In this document: piece by piece, positions 51,996 to 61,626 of the stretch
How the letters are laid out: each line of letters begins with the position of its first letter
How positions within the stretch are numbered: the first letter of the stretch is position 1
From: Roseiarcus sp963721905
GTDB lineage: Bacteria > Pseudomonadota > Alphaproteobacteria > Rhizobiales > Beijerinckiaceae
Length of the DNA: 64,000 bases
NCBI GenBank assembly: GCA_963721905.1
Contig: CAVRMF010000008.1
Span: 124,001-188,000, forward strand
Reading direction: 5' to 3'
The notes under the pieces: generated by a model
What the model saw: the letters and a program-made list of their open reading frames with translations, nothing else
What the model was told of the DNA's origin: nothing
The model's database searches: none
Position numbers and translations under genes: made by a program

Positions 51996-53153
51996 TCACA
52001 TTTGCTGCGGGGGCCCCGATGCTGCTTCGCCAAGCACCGTTTCGTCGACGCTCATCGCATTGCCGCGCCAGACGACCGCATGCCCGGTCCAGGCCCCGCA
52101 CCAGAGGACGGGCAGCATCGCGTCGCGGACGGTCCAGGCCAGAGGGCTTCGCCAGCTCAGCGGCCAGCCGGCGATGACCGCCAGGAAGGCCTCGGCGGCG
52201 TACCAGAAGATGGCGGCCAACCCGACGCTCGACCAGACGCTCAAGCCGAACTCCGGCGCCGCCAACGCGGCCGCGCCGATCGTCAGCAGGCCTGTCGTCA
52301 GGATTTCCGGCACGAAATGGAGCGGGAATGTCGCTCGCCGCAGCCGCGCCCAGCGAAGCTGCCGCGACCAGACGTCCCTCACTCGGCGCGCGCCGAGCGG
52401 TTGTTGGAACGGCCGGCTGACGAGATGGGCGTGGAAACCCTGGGCCTCGATGAGTTTGGTCGCCGCCGCGTCCTCAGCAATCTCGGCGCCCAGCGCCTCG
52501 ATGCCGCCGCCGGCTTCGACGATTGCGCGCCGAAAGAGCATCGTCTTGCCTTGCGCGAACCCGAAACCGGCCGCCTCTCCCGCATATTGCCAGCGGGCCT
52601 CGTAGGTGTTGAGAAAGGCGCACTCGATCTCGGCGCCGAAATTCTTCGGCTGCGACCCGATCGGCGGCGCGCAGACGATGCCGGTGTTGGGACGCCAGCG
52701 CGCGAGCAGGCGCTGGATATAGTCGGGCGGCATCAGAACGTTGGAATCGGCCATGATCACCCACTCATGCCGAGCGGCCTTCCACCCTTTCACGACATTG
52801 TTGAGCTTTGGATTGGCGCTGACCCGGTCGTCGCCGATCAGGAGCCGCGCCGGGCGCCGCGGATTGGCGTCGATGGCGCCGCGCACGAGGGGCGCAATCG
52901 GATCGTCGGCGCTGGCGAGGCAAAAGATGATCTCGTAGTTCGGATAGTCGAGCGCGAAAATCGATCGCAGGGTCTCGCGCGAGAAGGCCTCGACCCCGCA
53001 GAGCGGCTGTACAATGCTGACGGCGGGAGCGTCCTTCGGCGGCAGCGTCCGGCGATCCCCTCGCATGCAGCGCGGGATTGCCAGCGCGACGCTGAGTGCA
53101 TGAATCCCGCCGCTCGAAACGCAAATCCCGGCGGCCAAAGCGCTTATCGTCAT
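51996..53153 (-). CDS. Ceramide-glucosyltransferase-like GT (HpnI-like)
   Basis: A membrane glycosyltransferase of about 385 residues. N-terminal span MTISALAAGICVSSGGIHAL; GT2/GT21 core with VSIVQPLCGVEAFSRETLRS, the metal DxD-like ADSNVLMPPDYIQ, EDAAATKLIEAQGFH (catalytic Asp) and the RQLRWARLRR motif; two or three C-terminal spans. Family members glucosylate ceramide, or in hopanoid pathways (HpnI) transfer GlcNAc to hopanoid lipids. A 16-residue longer start at 53201 is possible. Overlaps nothing; divergent from gltX. Confidence 0.82.
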   Translation of the reverse strand: MTISALAAGICVSSGGIHALSVALAIPRCMRGDRRTLPPKDAPAVSIVQPLCGVEAFSRETLRSIFALDYPNYEIIFCLASADDPIAPLVRGAIDANPRRPARLLIGDDRVSANPKLNNVVKGWKAARHEWVIMADSNVLMPPDYIQRLLARWRPNTGIVCAPPIGSQPKNFGAEIECAFLNTYEARWQYAGEAAGFGFAQGKTMLFRRAIVEAGGGIEALGAEIAEDAAATKLIEAQGFHAHLVSRPFQQPLGARRVRDVWSRQLRWARLRRATFPLHFVPEILTTGLLTIGAAALAAPEFGLSVWSSVGLAAIFWYAAEAFLAVIAGWPLSWRSPLAWTVRDAMLPVLWCGAWTGHAVVWRGNAMSVDETVLGEAASGPPQQM

Positions 53154-53227
53154 TGCCCGATTGTACTCAATTCGCGAATCAATTCCACCGATATTGTCCA
53201 TGTAGCGCGACGCTTCTATGAAGGCGA

Positions 53228-54577
53228 ATGACTTCAGGCCCGATCGTCCGTTTTGCGCCGTCGCCGACCGGGCGCATGCATATCGGCAACGCCCGCACCG
53301 CCCTGCTCAACTGGCTCTACGTCCGGCCTCGCGGCGGCCGCTTCATTCTGCGCTTCGACGACACCGACCTCGAGCGCTCGAAAGCGGAGTATGCCGAGGC
53401 GATCGAGAAGGATCTGGCCTGGCTCGGCGTCGCCCCCGACCTCGTGCGCCGCCAGTCGGAGCGGATGGCGGCATACGACGCTGCGGCCGAAAGACTCAAA
53501 GCCCAGGGCCGTCTCTACCCCGCCTACGAGATGGCGGAAGAGCTCGACCGGCGCCGTAGGCGCCAGCAGGCGCTGGGCCGTCCGCCGATCTATGATCGTG
53601 CGGCGCTGCGCCTGACCGACGCCGACCGGGCGGCGCTCGAAGCGTCCGGCCGCAAGCCGCACTGGCGCTTTCGCCTCGAGCCGACGACCGTGCGGTGGGA
53701 TGACATGGTGCGCGGCGAAAGTCGCGTCGACTGCGAATCGCTCTCCGATCCGGTGCTGCGGCGCGAGGACGGGAGCTACCTCTATACGCTGCCGTCGGTG
53801 GTCGACGACATCGAGTTTGGGGTGACCCATGTCATCCGCGGCGAGGACCACGTCACCAACACGGGACCGCAGATCCAGATATTCGAGGCGCTTGCGGGCG
53901 CCGCGCCGCGATTCGGCCATCACAATCTCCTGACCGACGCCGGCGGCGAAGGCCTCTCCAAGCGCACCGGCGCGCTCTCGATCGCATCGCTGCGCGAGAA
54001 CGGCGTCGAGCCGCTTGCGGTCGCCGCGCTCGCCGTGCTCGTGGGGTCGGCGGAAGCCGTGCGCCCGGTCGCTTCGCTCGACGAACTCGCCGCGATGGTC
54101 GACCTCGCCCATCTTTCGCATGGCGCGGCCCGCTTCGACGAGGCCGAACTCGACGCCCTCTCGGCGCGCACGCTCCATCATATGCCGTACGGGGCGGTTG
54201 CAGACCGGCTCGAGGCGCTCGGGATTGCGGGGCCTGGCGCTGAGGCCTTCTGGCTCGCCGTGCGGGGCAATCTCGCCCGCCTCGAGGAGGCGGCGATCTG
54301 GCGACAGGTGGTCGAAGGCGAGATCGCGCCTATTGTCGAGGATCGGGAGTTTCTCCAACTCGCCGCTTCGCGCCTGCCCGATGGCGCGTGGGACCGGTCG
54401 ACCTGGGCCGTCTGGACGAAGGAGCTCAAGACCCTGACCGGCCGCAAGGGCCGAGAGCTGTTCCACCCCCTACGCCTGGCTTTGACTGGCCGCGAGTCGG
54501 GTCCGGAACTCGCAGCGCTGCTGCCGCTGATCGGTCGGGCTAAAGCGTTGGCCCGACTATCCGCACCTTCCGCTTGA
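53228..54577 (+). CDS. gltX: Glutamyl-tRNA synthetase
   Basis: A 449-residue class I aminoacyl-tRNA synthetase. HIGH-type motif is RFAPSPTGRMHIGNARTALL and the KMSKS-type motif GEGLSKRTGALS. Other conserved segments: FILRFDDTDLERS and YTLPSVVDDIEFGVTHVIRG. Length and the IGN/SKR variants match the second, GltX2-like enzyme found beside the main GluRS in many alphaproteobacteria. The 3' end overlaps the convergent DUF2865 gene by 38 bases. Confidence 0.93.
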   Translation: MTSGPIVRFAPSPTGRMHIGNARTALLNWLYVRPRGGRFILRFDDTDLERSKAEYAEAIEKDLAWLGVAPDLVRRQSERMAAYDAAAERLKAQGRLYPAYEMAEELDRRRRRQQALGRPPIYDRAALRLTDADRAALEASGRKPHWRFRLEPTTVRWDDMVRGESRVDCESLSDPVLRREDGSYLYTLPSVVDDIEFGVTHVIRGEDHVTNTGPQIQIFEALAGAAPRFGHHNLLTDAGGEGLSKRTGALSIASLRENGVEPLAVAALAVLVGSAEAVRPVASLDELAAMVDLAHLSHGAARFDEAELDALSARTLHHMPYGAVADRLEALGIAGPGAEAFWLAVRGNLARLEEAAIWRQVVEGEIAPIVEDREFLQLAASRLPDGAWDRSTWAVWTKELKTLTGRKGRELFHPLRLALTGRESGPELAALLPLIGRAKALARLSAPSA

Positions 54578-55847
54578 CCCCGTCGGGGCCGGTCTCGATC
54601 ACCGTCTGCCCCTGGCTCTCGCTGTAGCGGGTTCCGCCCTGCGCGTCCCCGCCGGCGATGCCCGAGGCCTCGCGGCTGACAGTCGCAGCGGCGGCGCTCA
54701 GGGCCGTGTTGGCGCCGTTGGCGTCGAGGACCGGAGTGGTGGGGTCGGGCGCGGACGTCGTCGTGGTCGCAGCCGAGGCCGTGGTCGCAGTGGCGGTCGC
54801 GGACTCCGTCGTCGACGCCGTTGCGTCGGGCGTCTTGGTGCCCGTCTTCGAAGGCTTGGCTTTGGGATCCGCGGCGCTCCTTGGCGCGATCGGCCGCGAC
54901 ATCTCGGCCGACTTCTCCGGCGTCACCAGAATATCGTGCGATTCATGGCCGTACCTGGCTTCGGCGTTGGCGAGCGCCTGCGCCCAGCTTTCGCCTTTGC
55001 GGCGGCAGGAGCAGCTCGAATCGAAGGTCTGCTGGAATTTGAGCGCGTTGGGCATGTCGACGTAGCGTTCGCCGGTCGACGACACTGCTTGGTCGATCGT
55101 CCCCCCGAGCGGGAACGAGTAGAGCGCGACGTCCGCGTTGGGGCAGAGCGACCGGCAGACCTCCTCCAGGCTGTCGGCCCGGCTGCCGGCGCCGGAATAG
55201 GAGACGGGGAAGAAACTGCCGTCGCAGGTCCTCACGCAGACCGCATAGGAGCCCGCCTGCGCATTGGCGCCCTTTTTCTCCTTCTCGATCGAGTTCTCGA
55301 TCGTCTCTTGCTGCTCGTCAGGCGACATGGGGATCGAGGCCGGGGTCGTCAACTCGAATGGATTGGGCACTCGCGCTCCGCCGCCGAACAGGGCTTCGAG
55401 AAAGTTGGTCGGCTGCTTCGGCGCGTTGACGCATTCGGCGTTGTAGCGCGCGACGAGATCGCCCCGGCCGCCGCCGCCCGAGCGCGCCTGCAGGTCGGCG
55501 AGATTGGCCTGCATGCGCGCGAGCTGCCCCTTGATCTCGCCGCATTGGGCGGGAGGCTCTGAGCCGAAGAACAGGAATTTCTGGTTGTCGCAGCCGATCG
55601 AATGGGCGTAGGCGCTGGTGCGCGAGAGCTCGGCGCGCTGGCGATCGGCCGCCGCCTGAAGCTGTCCGCCGCCGTGCGGCGCCGATGCGATCGCTGCCTG
55701 GAGACGCGCGCAGTCGGCGCTTTGGGCAAGCGCGCCGGCGGCGGCGAGAATGCCGGCCAGAGCCGCCGCGGCCGCCATGAAGGTCCTTTGCGCGAGAAGT
55801 TTCCGCCAGCCGAGGCCGCCCGCCCCGCGCATCGTCGCCGAGTTCAT
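54540..55847 (-). CDS. DUF2865 secreted protein
   Basis: A 435-residue exported protein. Signal peptide/transmembrane region (AAAAALAGILAAAGALA) ends at QSADCARL. The DUF2865 domain (about residues 170-320) has CVRTCDGSFFPVSYSG, the paired Cys in VCRSLCPNADVALYSF, and FQQTFDSSCSCRRKGESW. A Thr/Ala/Ser-rich low-complexity linker follows, then a short conserved tail VRIVGPTL. The family is almost confined to Hyphomicrobiales. Start at MNSATM; a longer start 23 codons upstream is possible. It converges on and overlaps gltX. Confidence 0.88.
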   Translation of the reverse strand: MNSATMRGAGGLGWRKLLAQRTFMAAAAALAGILAAAGALAQSADCARLQAAIASAPHGGGQLQAAADRQRAELSRTSAYAHSIGCDNQKFLFFGSEPPAQCGEIKGQLARMQANLADLQARSGGGGRGDLVARYNAECVNAPKQPTNFLEALFGGGARVPNPFELTTPASIPMSPDEQQETIENSIEKEKKGANAQAGSYAVCVRTCDGSFFPVSYSGAGSRADSLEEVCRSLCPNADVALYSFPLGGTIDQAVSSTGERYVDMPNALKFQQTFDSSCSCRRKGESWAQALANAEARYGHESHDILVTPEKSAEMSRPIAPRSAADPKAKPSKTGTKTPDATASTTESATATATTASAATTTTSAPDPTTPVLDANGANTALSAAAATVSREASGIAGGDAQGGTRYSESQGQTVIETGPDGVKRKVRIVGPTL

Positions 55848-56129
55848 ATCGTCAAATAATCCCTTTTCAGCAATGACCCGCAGGCCGGTCCGATTACCGC
55901 GGCGGTCACATCCCAAATCGCGACTCGATCCTGCGCGATGCCGGACGGCCTTTTAAGGCCTTTTGCGCCAGGACGCCATAGGCCCTGGGCCCCTCACTAG
56001 CGCCGCGTGGGCTGACCGCAATCGGGAAAGGTGATCGAAAGGAGACCGCCGATCCGAAGGCTGCGATACGATCTTTGCGGCGCCGACGATTGCCGCCGGA
56101 CGCACCTGCCACCTGAATCTCCACTTCTT

Positions 56130-59100
56130 TCAAAGTTGTAGGTCCGCGATGCGAAGGCGAGAAGCTAAAACCTTGCAGATCTCCATGGGAATGTCAGGAC
56201 GCTGATAGGCCAAGCTGCGAAAATGCTCTCGGTCGAGCGCGAGAAGTTCTGATTCCCTCACGGCCACCACCGTAGCTGAGCGGCGTTCGCGATCGTCAAA
56301 AAGCGCCATTTCTCCGAAAATTTGCCCGGATGTCAGGCGCGCGAGCTCGTGGTCCTCGGTTTCAGATACTCGCTTGCGTATCGCCAGTTCACCTCTGTAG
56401 ACAATATAAAGCTTGTTCCCATGATCGCCCTCAGAAATCACCTGTTCATTTTGTAAATATGTTTCTCGGGTCATGGCGGCGTCCACCGCCATCAAGGGAT
56501 CGAGAGTCATCTCAGAGAACAGGGGCACGGATTTCAGGAATGCCAAGCAATTCATCGGGAATTCCTCATCATAGCTGCGGAGGGAGGCTCTTTTTGCCAA
56601 TGCCTGAACAGTTGCAGTGACCAAAGGGGAAGGAACGGAACGACTTAAGTCAGGACGAGCGCCAAATTCCGCACTCCACACTGTTATCGCCCCTGCTCGA
56701 ACGAATGGATCTTGGTCCGCCATAAGCTCGGTAAGCAGGGCGCTGGCGTCTTCAGCATCGAAAGCGACATCCCCGGCTCCGTCACTTTCCTCGGCTTCGA
56801 GTAATGGAAGCAGTGGCAATACGTAGCGCCGATGAGCGAGGGAAGAAAGCGTCTCAATCGCATTGGCGCGGGTTCGCGGATCACTGGCCATCATTGTAGT
56901 CTTGACCATGGTAAGAACCCGTTTGTAACCCAACACCTCAAGGGCATGCAGAACGGATTGAAGGGCGTGGGCGTTGGAATCGGCAATTGCAATCTCGAGA
57001 GCCCGCCAAGCCAAACGTCCTGACGGCAGACGACTAGAAATGTGCAAATTCCGCGTCACAGCAGGAAACACGACGTCCGACAGAAAGGCGAAAAGAATGC
57101 CGTCGGCTGTCTCGGTTCCGGACATTCCGATCCCATCCATGATTTCACTGGCGACGTTATAGTCGGCGCTACGCAATTGCTCGGCGAGAACAGACAACGC
57201 CAAGCCCCCTCGCCGCCCGAGCGCCAGCGCGCTGGAGCGCCGAATTTCCGCCCCCGGCGCCGCGAAGAGGTCCCGGCAAATGCGCGTTAAGTCGTCATCC
57301 GCGGCTACACGCACCAACAGGGCAGCAGCGGCGGCGCGAACCGAGCCCTCTGGATCGTTGTAAGCTCGCCGCCCCCAATTCAATAATTCAGCATCCCCCA
57401 CCGCGCCAGCAACTGCGGCCATCGACAGCGCCTCCGCCCGCACGGCAGCCGACGCGTGAGCGCCCAATGCTTCCAGGACCGATGATAAGCGAGAACAGTC
57501 AACGGCGCGCAGGACGTAGAGCGCAGCGAGTGCGGAAACTTCCAACTCCAAGGATGAAAGCAACTCACGCAATTTTGGGGTCGCAGCGGACCCAGAGGCC
57601 ACCAAACCTGCGGCTGCCACCGCTCGCATGTGTTCATCCTTGTCGTCGAGCAGAGGCTCCAGTTGCTCTACCCCTAGGCGACGGATCACGAGCGCCTCTA
57701 ACGCGAGTGCGCGCACCAGAGAAACCGACGATCCGATCAACATCCGCAACTGGCGGCCAGCCAGCAGCGGGCTATTCTTCCCAATGACGGCAAGGGTCGA
57801 GCGAGCGACCTTGATCGGCGCCATCGGCAGAATGCGCTCGAAATCCGGCACGGAGAGCGCAATATCACATCTCAAGGCTAGTCCAATCCCTAGAACCACA
57901 AATTCGCGGTCATTACTTTTAAGCATTGCAAGAATGTCATCGAAATACTCTCTAGGCAGCTTGAACCCTTCGCCGACTTGATCCAGGTCGATGGCGCCGC
58001 TGCGTAATATTTCCAAAAGGCCACGCAAGTACTGACGTCCGATCCCCCACTGCGCCAGCAGATACAGCACTGCGCCGCCCGCACCCACTATCGCGACCTG
58101 CGACAGGGACAGGAGATTCTCGATCATCAAAAGCACCAGACCAGCGGAGGCGAGTGCAATCGGATAGATGACGCCATCGTTGATCACGCGGACGCGGCCA
58201 ATGAACCGGTGCGGCAGTGCATTGTAGGTCAGTGTAAACACCGGCACGTTGAGGCTATGCTCCAAAGGATAGTAGTTGAGGTGAGCAAGAATACCTGCGG
58301 GCAGGCTTGAAGACGCGGCCAGAATCAGAAATGAAGCGAAATTGATTGCCGGAGCGACCATGCTCGTGGCTGCGACGCCCAGGCGTGGAATCATCGGATT
58401 GGTTACAAAGAAGACGATCAATATGCCAACAAAATCTACCGCGGCGGTCATCTTGCCAAGAAATGACGCCAATTCCCTCTCAACCGGAAAAGTATTGGCG
58501 TAGATCGAAAACGCCTCGAACTCCATAAAGCATTGGCCGGCAATGTTCGTGAGCGTCGCCACGGCCATGAGCAAGACGATCGGATATCGACGGGATAGCT
58601 TCGGAAGAGCCTTCAGGCTCTCCACAATACCTTCCTCCGGGGCGGACTCTGTCTCGTTCAGCGGCTGCTCGCGCCGCGTCAACCATACCAGCTGCGCCAA
58701 TGTAATTCCCACAAGCAGCGGCAAAGCCAGAAACAGGCGGCGAGCCTCGACGAATCTGGTGAGAAGAGAAATCAACAGCGATCCGGTCATGGCGCCTACG
58801 CCAAGAGCAATCGTCATGGCTCCGCCGTAGCGCTTTTCTTCGACTACGGTAAAATAATCGGAGAACATTATAAAATAAATGCTATACATCAAAAGCTCAC
58901 AAACACTTATGGCAATGTATACTGTATAGTATCCAACTGCGTTTTTGCCAACGAATAGGGACATAAGCGTCGCGCTTGCCATATAAGCGAGAAGCAGATA
59001 TGCCATGGTAGTACGCCGCGGCCGTCGATCTATAGTCCCCGAAAACCCAACGGAAATGGGGATAGAAACCATGGCAAGTAGCATATAATAAATAGGAATT

Positions 59101-59165
59101 GCATTGGCGCCGGCGTTAGTCAAAAATATCGACGCCGCCAAAGTCGAGCCGAACGCGGCGCACAT
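56130..59165 (-). CDS. Membrane transporter fused to HEAT repeats and a cNMP-binding domain
   Basis: A 1011-residue fusion. About residues 1-385 contain ten or so hydrophobic spans of the MFS/nucleotide-transporter-like (Npt-type) kind, ending near LLAQWGIGRQYLRGLL. Residues about 400-840 are HEAT-like alpha repeats. Residues about 870-1005 are a cyclic-nucleotide-binding domain with the cassette FGEMALFDDRERRSATV, which includes the phosphate-binding Arg and the Glu that contacts ribose. The first ATG is preceded at six codons by an in-frame stop, and the membrane part begins abruptly, so the N-terminus may be truncated. It may bind cAMP made by cyclases such as those at 24-32 kb (inference). 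Confidence 0.85.
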   Translation of the reverse strand: MCAAFGSTLAASIFLTNAGANAIPIYYMLLAMVSIPISVGFSGTIDRRPRRTTMAYLLLAYMASATLMSLFVGKNAVGYYTVYIAISVCELLMYSIYFIMFSDYFTVVEEKRYGGAMTIALGVGAMTGSLLISLLTRFVEARRLFLALPLLVGITLAQLVWLTRREQPLNETESAPEEGIVESLKALPKLSRRYPIVLLMAVATLTNIAGQCFMEFEAFSIYANTFPVERELASFLGKMTAAVDFVGILIVFFVTNPMIPRLGVAATSMVAPAINFASFLILAASSSLPAGILAHLNYYPLEHSLNVPVFTLTYNALPHRFIGRVRVINDGVIYPIALASAGLVLLMIENLLSLSQVAIVGAGGAVLYLLAQWGIGRQYLRGLLEILRSGAIDLDQVGEGFKLPREYFDDILAMLKSNDREFVVLGIGLALRCDIALSVPDFERILPMAPIKVARSTLAVIGKNSPLLAGRQLRMLIGSSVSLVRALALEALVIRRLGVEQLEPLLDDKDEHMRAVAAAGLVASGSAATPKLRELLSSLELEVSALAALYVLRAVDCSRLSSVLEALGAHASAAVRAEALSMAAVAGAVGDAELLNWGRRAYNDPEGSVRAAAAALLVRVAADDDLTRICRDLFAAPGAEIRRSSALALGRRGGLALSVLAEQLRSADYNVASEIMDGIGMSGTETADGILFAFLSDVVFPAVTRNLHISSRLPSGRLAWRALEIAIADSNAHALQSVLHALEVLGYKRVLTMVKTTMMASDPRTRANAIETLSSLAHRRYVLPLLPLLEAEESDGAGDVAFDAEDASALLTELMADQDPFVRAGAITVWSAEFGARPDLSRSVPSPLVTATVQALAKRASLRSYDEEFPMNCLAFLKSVPLFSEMTLDPLMAVDAAMTRETYLQNEQVISEGDHGNKLYIVYRGELAIRKRVSETEDHELARLTSGQIFGEMALFDDRERRSATVVAVRESELLALDREHFRSLAYQRPDIPMEICKVLASRLRIADLQL

Positions 59166-59234
59166 AGCGACGAGCGCCCCCTAAATCATAAACTGCGAAG
59201 GGCGGGAAAGCGCCCGGCCAGCCCATCGTTCCAA

Positions 59235-59598
59235 TTAAATCTCGTGCTCGGGAGCGAATTGTCGGTAGTCGCAGACCAATTCTTCACCGGCGCCAATATC
59301 GCGGATCGCGATCGTATCGAACTCTGGAATCCGTATTCGGCTCATCGCTGTGATTCATGAATCGGGCATGATCTCCATCCAGGATATATACGTCACTTCC
59401 CACAAACTCGGGATATGTATAGGTGGCGATAAACGCGCGGGCCGGCTCAGGCATATCTTCCCGCTCTTTTTTCGTATACTTCCGGTCGACACGTTCGTTA
59501 TAACGCCATATCACTGTCCCCTTCGTGACAGGCTCACCGGCGAACAATCCTATCCCGTGGATTGGACTGGCCGCGAGATAGGTCTTAATCAAAAGCAT
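59235..59598 (-). pseudogene. SET-domain protein gene (frameshifted)
   Basis: The frame from 59598 reads a SET domain: AASPIHGIGLFAGEPVTKGT, then FMNHSDEPNTD, the conserved NHSxxPN motif. It then stops early at 59284. Another frame, beginning at TTCGATACG, continues with FDTIAIRDIGAGEELVCDYR and QFAPEHEI before a stop at 59235, which is the normal GEELxxDY end of a SET domain. One frameshift therefore separates the two halves. Bacterial SET proteins methylate lysines on proteins. Without the second half the SAM-binding pocket is incomplete. Confidence 0.85.
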
Positions 59599-59676
59599 CG
59601 TAAATACTCCCCCCGATTGGCTCGGCAGTGTGGCCTATAGAACGATCGACTAAGCCGATGCCGCAGATTTTCGCTC

Positions 59677-59889
59677 CTAGGGTCCGCGTGATTGTATAGA
59701 GGTTTCCTTCAAGTGATCAATCGCAACCAAGTCCAAATTCCCGAGAGCTTTCAGCGCCCGCGGCTCGGCAGCAACTCGTGAGGCCGCCGCCGAACAAGCA
59801 TCCAACCAGCCATAGAGCGAATCCTTGACTCCGTCAGTCGGGCAGGCGCGCTTTTCTGCCCACCACGGCCGCCATTGGGGCATAATCAT
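59677..59889 (-). CDS. Possible small Trp-rich ORF
   Basis: Seventy codons on the minus strand (MIMPQWRPWWAEKRACPTDG onwards) between the SET remnant and xseA. I do not recognise it; it could be a spurious open stretch. If real it is divergent from xseA with a 3-base gap. Confidence 0.25.
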   Translation of the reverse strand: MIMPQWRPWWAEKRACPTDGVKDSLYGWLDACSAAASRVAAEPRALKALGNLDLVAIDHLKETSIQSRGP

Positions 59890-59892
59890 CCG

Positions 59893-61482
59893 ATGGCCGA
59901 GTCCGACCTTCGCGCGAGCAACGCGCCCGAAATCACCGTCAGCGAGCTGTCGAACGCACTCAAGCGCGCCATCGAGGACCGGTTCGGCTATGTGCGGGTG
60001 CGCGGCGAGATTTCCGGCTATCGCGGACCTCATTCCTCGGGCCACGCCTATTTCTCGCTCAAGGACGCGAACGCCAGGCTCGATGCGGTCATCTGGCGGA
60101 GCGCTTTCTTACGCATGCGGGTCAAGCCCGAGGAGGGGCTCGAGGTCGTCGCGAACGGAAAGCTGACGACCTTCCCCGGCAAGTCGAGCTACCAGATCGT
60201 CATCGAGTCCCTCGAGCTCGCGGGCTTAGGCGCGCTGATGGCGCTCTTCGAGGCGCGCCGCAGGAAGCTTGCCGAGGAGGGGCTTTTCGACGCGGCGCGC
60301 AAGCGCAAGATTCCGTTCCTGCCCAAGGTCGTCGGCGTCGTGACCTCGCCCACGGGTGCCGTCATTCGCGACATTCTGCACAGGCTTTCGGACCGCTTTC
60401 CGGTCCGGGTCATCGTCTGGCCGGTGCGCGTGCAGGGGGAAACATCGGCCGCGGAGGTCGCAGCGGCGATCGAGGGCTTCAATGCGCTTGCATCGAGCGG
60501 CCCGGTTCCGCGGCCGGATGTGCTGATTGTCGCGCGCGGCGGCGGCTCGCTCGAAGACCTGTGGAGCTTTAACGAGGAGATTGCGGTCCGCGCGGCGGCT
60601 GAGAGCGCGATCCCGCTGATCGCCGCGGTCGGCCACGAAACGGACTGGACGCTGATCGACCATGCCGCGGACCTCCGCGCCCCGACCCCGACCGCGGCCG
60701 CCGAATTCGCCGTGCCAGTGCGCTCTGAACTCATCGCGACGCTTGCGGATCTCGAGGCGCGGAAACGGGGCGCGATCCTGCGCCTCGCCCAGCGCCGGCG
60801 AGCCGAGCTTCGTTCGCTCGTCCGCGTGTTGCCGGGCGGCGAGGCGCTGGTCGAGGCCTTGCGCCAGCGGCTCGACCGGGCCGGCGATACGCTGGCGGCG
60901 CGGACGCGCGCTGCGCTCGATTTGCTCGCGCTGAGGCTCGCCGGGCTGGCGCGGGGCCTCGCGCGACACTCGCCCCGCGCTCATTTCGCGGGCTTGCGGG
61001 AGCGCGTCCGAGGACTCGTCGGCCGCCTCGAACGCATCGCTCCCATGCTGATCGAACGCCCGCGCCGCGCCGTCGACGCGGCGGGCAGGGCTCTTGCGCG
61101 CGAGAGAGCGGTTCTCGCGAGGCGGCGAAGCGAGCGGGCGCAGACCTTGCTCGCGCTCGAGGCGCGCCTGAACCGGACCTATGACGAACGATTGCAAAGC
61201 CGCCGAGCGCAGCTTGTCTCTGCTTGGCAATTGCTTGGCGCCATGAGCTATCGCGGGGTGCTGGCGCGGGGCTTCGCGCTGGTGCGCGACGAGGCCGACC
61301 GGCCGCTGCGCCGCGCGGCAGAGGTTCGTCAAGCCCAGCGCCTCCAGATTGAATTCGCCGACGGGAAGGTCGCGGCGGTCGCTGGCGGACGGGTCGGACC
61401 GCCTTTAACGCCGCCCGCGCTCCTCCCGCGCAAGCGTGCGAAGGCAGACAAAGGCTCAGAGGGGCAGGGCTCGCTCTTCTGA
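59893..61482 (+). CDS. xseA: Exodeoxyribonuclease VII large subunit
   Basis: A 529-residue XseA. N-terminal OB fold with VSELSNALKRAIEDRFGYVR, VRGEISGYRGPHSSGHAYFS and LKDANARLDAVIW; catalytic domain (about 130-330) with VVTSPTGAVIRDI, IVARGGGSLEDLWSFNEE and AVGHETDWTLIDHAADLRAP. A long coiled-coil follows, rich in Arg and Leu. Together with XseB it degrades single-stranded DNA in mismatch repair and replication stress. ATG 59893 starts the conserved N-terminus. XseB is not in the window. Confidence 0.95.
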   Translation: MAESDLRASNAPEITVSELSNALKRAIEDRFGYVRVRGEISGYRGPHSSGHAYFSLKDANARLDAVIWRSAFLRMRVKPEEGLEVVANGKLTTFPGKSSYQIVIESLELAGLGALMALFEARRRKLAEEGLFDAARKRKIPFLPKVVGVVTSPTGAVIRDILHRLSDRFPVRVIVWPVRVQGETSAAEVAAAIEGFNALASSGPVPRPDVLIVARGGGSLEDLWSFNEEIAVRAAAESAIPLIAAVGHETDWTLIDHAADLRAPTPTAAAEFAVPVRSELIATLADLEARKRGAILRLAQRRRAELRSLVRVLPGGEALVEALRQRLDRAGDTLAARTRAALDLLALRLAGLARGLARHSPRAHFAGLRERVRGLVGRLERIAPMLIERPRRAVDAAGRALARERAVLARRRSERAQTLLALEARLNRTYDERLQSRRAQLVSAWQLLGAMSYRGVLARGFALVRDEADRPLRRAAEVRQAQRLQIEFADGKVAAVAGGRVGPPLTPPALLPRKRAKADKGSEGQGSLF

Positions 61483-61587
61483 AACCGTTCGGTGTCAGGC
61501 CTGCGGAAATCGGGCATCCCAGGACGCACGCCCGCGGCGCAGACCAGCGCTGAAACTGATCTTTCTTCGACGCCTTGTGGAGACTGG

Positions 61588-61607
61588 ACCCCCGCGTTCG
61601 CGGGGGT
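61588..61607. repeat. Intergenic palindrome (REP-like)
   Basis: ACCCCCGCG and CGCGGGGGT form a perfect 9-bp stem with a TT loop, in the context TGGACCCCCGCGTTCGCG. Palindromes of this type recur widely in alphaproteobacterial intergenic DNA. It lies between xseA and the convergent GATase gene. Confidence 0.6.
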
Positions 61608-61626
61608 GACACGGGTGCTAGAGGGG

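Noticed and set aside
60731..61626. C-terminal extension of the GATase frame across xseA
   Set aside because: Low-complexity Arg/Ala/Pro sequence antisense to a conserved housekeeping gene; better explained by a frameshift.
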